Source: JAYEHK01 sp034659475 (lineage in GTDB: Bacteria > Bacillota > Syntrophomonadia > Syntrophomonadales > Syntrophomonadaceae). Taken from it: a stretch of DNA of 8,519 nt. Made by a program: the position numbers and the translations under genes. Every line of letters begins with the position of its first letter. The stretch's first letter is position 1. Under the pieces are notes generated by a model. That model made no database searches. It was not told where the DNA came from and worked only from the letters and a program-made list of their open reading frames with translations. Where the stretch lies: assembly GCA_034659475.1 (NCBI GenBank), contig JAYEHK010000169.1, forward strand, positions 1-8,519, read 5' to 3'. Shown in pieces: positions 5,220-8,519 of this stretch.

Positions 5220-5790
5220 ACAGCTGCGAGATGAGGTTGTGGCGATACGGCCTGTTTATTCGGAAACAGGGAATATAACGGAGTTGATTCTTAGGTCTGG
5301 AGAGCGGGTGGTGGACAAGCGTATCGTTAACTCGACAATCAATGCTCTGGCGAAGGCCTTTGCCATTGACCTGCACGCACAACGACAGCAGTCACAAACG
5401 GTGCTGGGCCGCAAAGGGGCGCCGTTTCCGTTTCATCTTCCTCCCAGGCGTGTCTTCATCCCGCTCAAAATGCGAAGGCCCATGGCAGAGAAGGACTCCG
5501 CCTATGGCTATGTGGAGCTTGATTATGTGGGGGATATCCAGGCCCATTCGAGCCGGGAATGTGTACTTACCCTCGCGAATGGGCCAAGTCTGCCGATCTG
5601 CAGCAGCCGTAAAACCATTCTGTCTGCACAACGCGATGGACAGGAAGTCCTGGAGCATCTGGAACAGGAAAAAAACCCTGAGCCGATGGATGATCAGGTG
5701 CAGCATGCGATCAACATTCTCGTCTATTTCCTCGCCACCATGCTTGCTCGCCAGTTGCATCATATAACGGATGAGAATCCCGTCCGGTAA
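5197..5790 (+). CDS. ComK-like protein
   Basis: This 197-residue protein is close in length to B. subtilis ComK (192), the master activator of competence genes, and follows its layout. An N-terminal strand region (VVAIRPVYSETGNITELI) is followed by LGRKGAPFPF (70-79), where ComK has AGRKAGTYEV. RRVFIPL (84-90) stands where ComK has a FLFPT stretch. YGYVELDYV follows, then VLTLANGPSLPICSSRKTIL, matching the VTFSNGKTMELPIS segment. Similarity was judged by eye and is remote, so ComK family membership is likely but DNA binding is not shown. ATG 5197 has GGGGGA eight bases upstream and overlaps the preceding gene by 23 bases. The partner with a winged helix suggests a two-protein regulatory unit. 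A membrane role is unlikely, since no signal peptide or strong membrane span is present. Confidence 0.65.
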   Translation: MAEYRRIEQLRDEVVAIRPVYSETGNITELILRSGERVVDKRIVNSTINALAKAFAIDLHAQRQQSQTVLGRKGAPFPFHLPPRRVFIPLKMRRPMAEKDSAYGYVELDYVGDIQAHSSRECVLTLANGPSLPICSSRKTILSAQRDGQEVLEHLEQEKNPEPMDDQVQHAINILVYFLATMLARQLHHITDENPVR

Positions 5791-5822
5791 GGTTAGCCGA
5801 CCGCCGGTAGTTAGTCTTGGAG

Positions 5823-5842
5823 GGCAGCGGGTAACCGTTGCC
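5823..5842 (+). terminator. GNRA-capped hairpin after the ComK-like gene
   Basis: GGCAGCGG (5823-5830) pairs with CCGTTGCC (5835-5842), with one G-U wobble, around a GTAA loop of the stable GNRA type. TTT follows. It lies 32 bases after the stop and is a reasonable weak terminator. The surrounding 5791-5910 holds no recognised gene or riboswitch. Confidence 0.5.
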
Positions 5843-5910
5843 TTTAAGCGTAGACAAACAAGCAGGTGGGCCGAAAGCAGTAGCAGATTAACACAAAGCG
5901 TCTCCTAAAG

Positions 5911-6101
5911 TTGAAAGGCATACGTTTACTCGACCCAAAAAAACTTGGAGTGATGAAAATTTTGCGTTTATCGCAGGTTATACATCCGGAGGGTTTCCAT
6001 ATGGTGTTACCTAGGAAGAAGCTGAATTATGGGATAAAGAGTTTATCTGTGTCACTTTTACCAGCCAGCTTTCTATATGGAACTCGACTCTGCCCGGATG
6101 A
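5911..6101 (+). pseudogene. Decayed small conserved hypothetical gene
   Basis: In the frame of 5949 the translation reads SDENFAFIAGYTSGGFPYGV, then T, a TAG stop at 6012-6014, then EEAELWDKEF. I recall a group of small uncharacterised bacterial proteins with an FIAGYTxGGxPYGITWEE segment. In them the stop position is Trp, so TGG to TAG is the simplest explanation. A seven-A run at 5937-5943 probably hides a frameshift. A TTG at 5911 begins MKGIRLLDPKK in the neighbouring frame and would join the conserved frame there. After the stop the frame continues only to TGA 6099-6101. The function of the intact family is unknown to me. Confidence 0.5.
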
Positions 6102-6107
6102 ACTTAT

Positions 6108-6120
6108 TCATAACTTATGA
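6108..6120. repeat. 13-base palindrome abutting the MntA stop codon
   Basis: TCATAACTTATGA is a perfect palindrome around a central C. It ends one base before the stop codon of the antitoxin gene. Twelve of its bases recur in inverted orientation at the HepT start codon (6812-6823). Confidence 0.5.
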
Positions 6121-6417
6121 CTAAGCTTGCTGGTAAATGATAATGCCATCCCTGTTAATATTGAAGAGGAGTGTTTCATTTGACAGATGACGCAGATCAA
6201 TCACATCTATTTTATAAATTCCTGCTGCATCATCAAGGTCAGAATATAAACCGACCGGAAGTTGTCCTTCACAGTCGATTGCCAGATCGATGTCAGAATT
6301 ATGCCGATAATCCCCACGGGCACGGGAACCAAAGAGGATCGCATTTTGGATACAATCATGTTTGTTTAGTTCATTAATGAGCGCCTGAAGAATATTGTCT
6401 GATAAACCGTATCTCAT
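6121..6417 (-). CDS. mntA: MntA-type nucleotidyltransferase antitoxin
   Basis: This is a 98-residue minimal nucleotidyltransferase. A short N-terminal helix (residues 1-22) precedes the strand and the GS-x10-DxD motif: G30-S31, then D42 and D44 in NSDIDLAI. A KIDVIDL strand supplies further acidic residues, including D71. In type VII toxin-antitoxin systems MntA transfers AMP from ATP to a tyrosine of the HepT toxin and so silences it. Related HI0073 proteins form complexes with HI0074. The ATG overlaps the stop of the upstream toxin gene by one base (TAATG), typical of coupled translation at matched levels. The protein is full length for the group. A shorter paralogue lies at 1498-1743. Confidence 0.88.
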   Translation of the reverse strand: MRYGLSDNILQALINELNKHDCIQNAILFGSRARGDYRHNSDIDLAIDCEGQLPVGLYSDLDDAAGIYKIDVIDLRHLSNETLLFNINRDGIIIYQQA

Positions 6418-6815
6418 TACTCAACCGCCTTATTAATCTTTTGAGCTAAATCTACGAACTGAGGGTAATAGGCTGATTTGATTCTTTGGTATATCTCGAG
6501 GGCCTTTTTTTCGTCATAGGTATGTGCGGTTAGGTTTCGATCGTCGAGCATTGCAATCCATGCTTCTCCATTCTGAATCAAATCAACTGCAAAGGCCTCT
6601 TTAAAAGTAGCGCGGGGCGAATTCACCACTGCGATTCCGGTATATAGCAGATATTCTTTGAGTAACTTCCAGGCTAATTCATAGGTGAATTCAAAACGCT
6701 GTATGGCAGCGTCATATACGAAAGTATTGCTAGGATCTGCTTCGAGCACCTCTTCTAGGCGCTTTAATGCATTGCTATAATTGCTGCGCATGAGTTGCAG
6801 TTTGTCTGTATTCAT
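6417..6815 (-). CDS. hepT: HepT-type HEPN toxin (HI0074 family nucleotidyltransferase partner)
   Basis: This 132-residue all-helical protein has the HI0074 layout. An N-terminal helix pair is followed by FEFTYELAWKLLKEYL (41-56), a SPRATFKEAF segment and the signature MLDDRNLTAHTYDE. That segment contains R93-x4-H98-x-Y100, the RX4HXY motif of HepT toxins. R and H are the RNase residues, and Y is the residue AMPylated by MntA. HEPN toxins of this type cleave RNA in the cytoplasm. In HI0074-annotated proteins RNase activity is not always shown, so toxicity here is an inference from the intact motif. GAGGTG nine bases upstream of the ATG is a good Shine-Dalgarno. A palindromic sequence over the start codon may allow autoregulation. 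The antitoxin gene follows with a TAATG overlap. Confidence 0.88.
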   Translation of the reverse strand: MNTDKLQLMRSNYSNALKRLEEVLEADPSNTFVYDAAIQRFEFTYELAWKLLKEYLLYTGIAVVNSPRATFKEAFAVDLIQNGEAWIAMLDDRNLTAHTYDEKKALEIYQRIKSAYYPQFVDLAQKINKAVE

Positions 6816-6824
6816 AAGTTATGG
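6812..6824. repeat. Palindromic sequence over the HepT start codon
   Basis: TCATAAGTTATGG is palindromic except for its last base and covers the hepT ATG (6813-6815, minus strand). Twelve bases are the inverted copy of 6109-6120 beyond the antitoxin stop. It could be an operator bound by the toxin-antitoxin complex; that is inference. Confidence 0.45.
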
Positions 6825-6923
6825 CACCTCTTTCTAAATATTGTAAAATTCCTATTTAATTATATTATATATGAGGGATGCCTTCAAATGCCAGTTTTTA
6901 AACCAAACTAGTTATCCTCGAAC

Positions 6924-6969
6924 CCCCGGTGCCTGACAGTGCGCCACGTGTTACACCGGGACGTCAGGC
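6924..6969. repeat. REP-like dispersed repeat, copy 2, with crossed inverted repeats
   Basis: Bases 6924-6946 repeat 1816-1838 exactly. In this copy CCCGGTG (6925-6931) can pair with CACCGGG (6954-6960), and GCCTGAC (6931-6937) with GTCAGGC (6963-6969). The two helices cross, giving a pseudoknot-like order or alternative hairpins. The element lies between the CoA-transferase stop and the hepT promoter region, and could end transcription of the former. Confidence 0.65.
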
Positions 6970-6999
6970 TGTGTGACAATATCACTCCGTCCCTATTGG

Positions 7000-8349
7000 C
7001 TACAGCAGATTGCGGCGGCGGGCTTCGAATGTCAGTTCATCCCTGAAATCAGGATGGGCTACCCGGATAATATTTTGTACTCTGCGTCGGATGGACTGAC
7101 CCTTAATGTGTGCAATGCCCCATTCTGTTACCAGGTAATCGGCACATGACCTGGGCGTGGTAATAATTCCGCCTGACCTGATGTTTGGCACAATCTTGGA
7201 AATCAGCTTTCCCTCGGATGCGGATGGCATTGCTGTTGATTGGGTAGCGATAATAGAGATGCCGTCTTTCGATTGAAATGCACCGTCTACAAAGTCTAAT
7301 TGTCCCCCTGGATGAGTATATTGTTTCCAACCTATGGATTCGGAACAGATCTGGCCGGATAGATCCACCTCAAGGCAGGCATTGATGGAGACCATATTAT
7401 CGTTTTTGCCAATGATGTGGGGATTGTTCACGAAATCCACCGGATAAAATTCTATTCCCGGATTATCATCAATCCAATCATAGAGCTTTTGACTGCCCAT
7501 CGCAAAGGTGAAAATTGATTTATGGGGCAAGAAGGTTTTCCTGCGGTTCGTCACCACGCCGGCTTCCCATAAATCTTTCATGGTGTCACAGGCCATTTCT
7601 GAATGAATGCCTAAATCATGCAAATTGGCATGCAAAAAAGCCTGGGCTACCCCATTAGGAATACCGCCAATGCCCAGTTGAATCGTTGCGCCATCCTTAA
7701 CTAACTCACAACAATACTCCCCGATTTTCATTTCAACCTTTCCCGGTTCCTTTTCAGGCAGAGTAGCCAGGTCTTGTTCGGCTTCGACAATTGCATCAAT
7801 GTCTGTTATATGAATACAATTGTGACCGCGACTGCGTGGCACCTGAGGGTTAACCTGGGCCAGAACCATATAACGATCATCACCATATCGATGCTTTTGG
7901 GCAGCGTTAAGGGCAATTGGGAGCGTCGCATCAGCCCCCAGACCCAAACAAAAATAACCGTGGCGATCCATTGGCGCGACCATAACCATCGCTGCATGCA
8001 TGGGACGGATCTTTTCATCTGTATAGATGCGGGGCAGTTCATGAAACCGATTGGGTGTCAGGGTAAACTCACCGCTAATAACCTTGTCTCGACTGATGAT
8101 CGGATACCCACAGTCTATTTGAATATTGGAATGCTGTCCAAGCTTATACCATTTGTTTTCTGGATAGAGATCTACAACATTATTGATCGTAATGTCTTCG
8201 ACCTCATTGTCCCGGTCTACCAATGCATTCACTAAGCTTAATGGCATAGGCACAGCGATACCCGCCCATACATCACTGTGATTCTTTATTTTAGCTGCAG
8301 CTGCATCAGCAGAGCAAAGCTTCTGTTGGTATATTTCGGTATAGTTCAT
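7000..8349 (-). CDS. Acetyl-CoA hydrolase/transferase family CoA-transferase, 4-hydroxybutyrate/butyrate type
   Basis: This 449-residue cytoplasmic enzyme moves coenzyme A between acetyl-CoA and a carboxylate, probably a short fatty or hydroxy acid as in 4-hydroxybutyrate CoA-transferase (AbfT/Cat2). Landmarks are an N-terminal MNYTEIYQQKL with DAAAAKIK, then LGIGGIPNGVAQAF, HSEMACDTMKDLWEAG with VVTNRRKT, and a C-terminal TEWGIAHIKG. The glutamate in HSEM (E251 from this start) aligns with the catalytic Glu that forms the glutamyl-CoA thioester. The LGIGGIPNG loop is the oxyanion/CoA site. I chose the ATG at 8347-8349 because GAGGGG lies eight bases upstream; the ATG six codons earlier has no Shine-Dalgarno. 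The length is normal and the frame intact. It stands alone in the window, so its exact substrate is open. It looks like resident fermentation metabolism rather than accessory cargo. Confidence 0.9.
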   Translation of the reverse strand: MNYTEIYQQKLCSADAAAAKIKNHSDVWAGIAVPMPLSLVNALVDRDNEVEDITINNVVDLYPENKWYKLGQHSNIQIDCGYPIISRDKVISGEFTLTPNRFHELPRIYTDEKIRPMHAAMVMVAPMDRHGYFCLGLGADATLPIALNAAQKHRYGDDRYMVLAQVNPQVPRSRGHNCIHITDIDAIVEAEQDLATLPEKEPGKVEMKIGEYCCELVKDGATIQLGIGGIPNGVAQAFLHANLHDLGIHSEMACDTMKDLWEAGVVTNRRKTFLPHKSIFTFAMGSQKLYDWIDDNPGIEFYPVDFVNNPHIIGKNDNMVSINACLEVDLSGQICSESIGWKQYTHPGGQLDFVDGAFQSKDGISIIATQSTAMPSASEGKLISKIVPNIRSGGIITTPRSCADYLVTEWGIAHIKGQSIRRRVQNIIRVAHPDFRDELTFEARRRNLL

Positions 8350-8519
8350 GATAGTAACCCCTCTCATGTGTAATGTTTGGTGCTATAATAACACCTTAAG
8401 TTTCGCACCCCGCAAAACCTGGATTCCCTGAATACTCTGATAGCCTCAAAGAACTAATAGAACTGGTTTTTAGACTAAATCCATATTGGCAACTCAACTT
8501 GCTTTATCGAGCTTTTTGA
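8350..8519. other. Region upstream of the CoA-transferase gene
   Basis: This holds the Shine-Dalgarno GAGGGG (minus strand) and presumably the promoter, which I could not assign with confidence. On the plus strand a 39-codon frame from 8400 ends exactly at the TGA 8517-8519. It reads PGFPEYSDSLKELIELVF and NPYWQLNLLYRAF, which looks protein-like. It has no start codon after the stop at 8397 and no match I recognise, so it may be a gene fragment. Confidence 0.3.

Noticed and set aside
5342..5767. Plus-strand open frame of 141 codons in another frame of the ComK-like gene
   Set aside because: It is rich in Trp, Cys, Arg and Ser as expected of an out-of-frame reading, whereas the ComK-like frame has family motifs and a good ribosome site.
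5791..5910. Possible riboswitch or group II intron relic in the structured region after the ComK-like gene
   Set aside because: Apart from the GNRA hairpin, I found no domain V, cobalamin-box or other family signature.
7774..8235. Plus-strand open frame of 153 codons
   Set aside because: It is entirely antisense to the intact CoA-transferase gene and has no recognisable motif.
1..8519. CRISPR array, tRNA or rRNA genes
   Set aside because: No regularly spaced repeats, cloverleaf signature such as a GGTTCGA-type T-loop in context, or rRNA core sequence was seen on either strand.

Overview
This is a low-to-medium GC accessory stretch of what looks like a Firmicutes chromosome. Shine-Dalgarno sites are strong and G-rich, GTG starts occur, one protein resembles ComK, and a decayed chemoreceptor and a butyrate/4-hydroxybutyrate-type CoA-transferase are present. 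Together these suggest an anaerobic spore-former relative, possibly a Negativicute or Clostridium-like organism. The taxonomic guess is inference. No rRNA, tRNA or CRISPR array was seen.

Left part (1-2216): insertion-sequence debris, with a DUF4338 (DruA-like) fragment running straight into the C-terminal end of an IS66-family transposase. It is followed by a plus-strand run of three small genes: a dCTP deaminase/dUTPase-fold protein that lacks key deaminase residues, an unrecognised 81-residue protein, and an N-terminally short MNT-type nucleotidyltransferase. A palindrome and a REP-like repeat separate these from a minus-strand chemoreceptor (MCP) remnant that carries a frame break and an internal deletion.

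Middle part (2217-5790): after a roughly 570-base intergenic stretch with a hairpin and a good sigma-A-type promoter comes a ParA-family ATPase gene. It is tightly coupled to a gene whose protein has two SAP/HeH-like helical repeats, so a ParA plus non-ParB DNA-binding partner is plausible. A 16-bp-stem hairpin ends this pair. A second promoter drives two overlapping genes: a coiled-coil protein with a HARE-HTH-like winged helix, and a ComK-like protein.

Right part (5791-8519): a GNRA-capped hairpin, then a decayed small gene with an in-frame amber codon. Next is a complete minus-strand HepT/MntA-type (HEPN/MNT, type VII) toxin-antitoxin pair, bounded by 12-bp inverted repeats at its first and last codons. 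A second copy of the REP-like repeat follows, then an intact CoA-transferase gene that looks like ordinary host metabolism.

The nucleotidyltransferase appears twice, once broken and alone and once intact with its HEPN partner. The same 23-bp repeat lies next to each copy. The four-gene ParA to ComK-like block is the best candidate for an undescribed functional unit.
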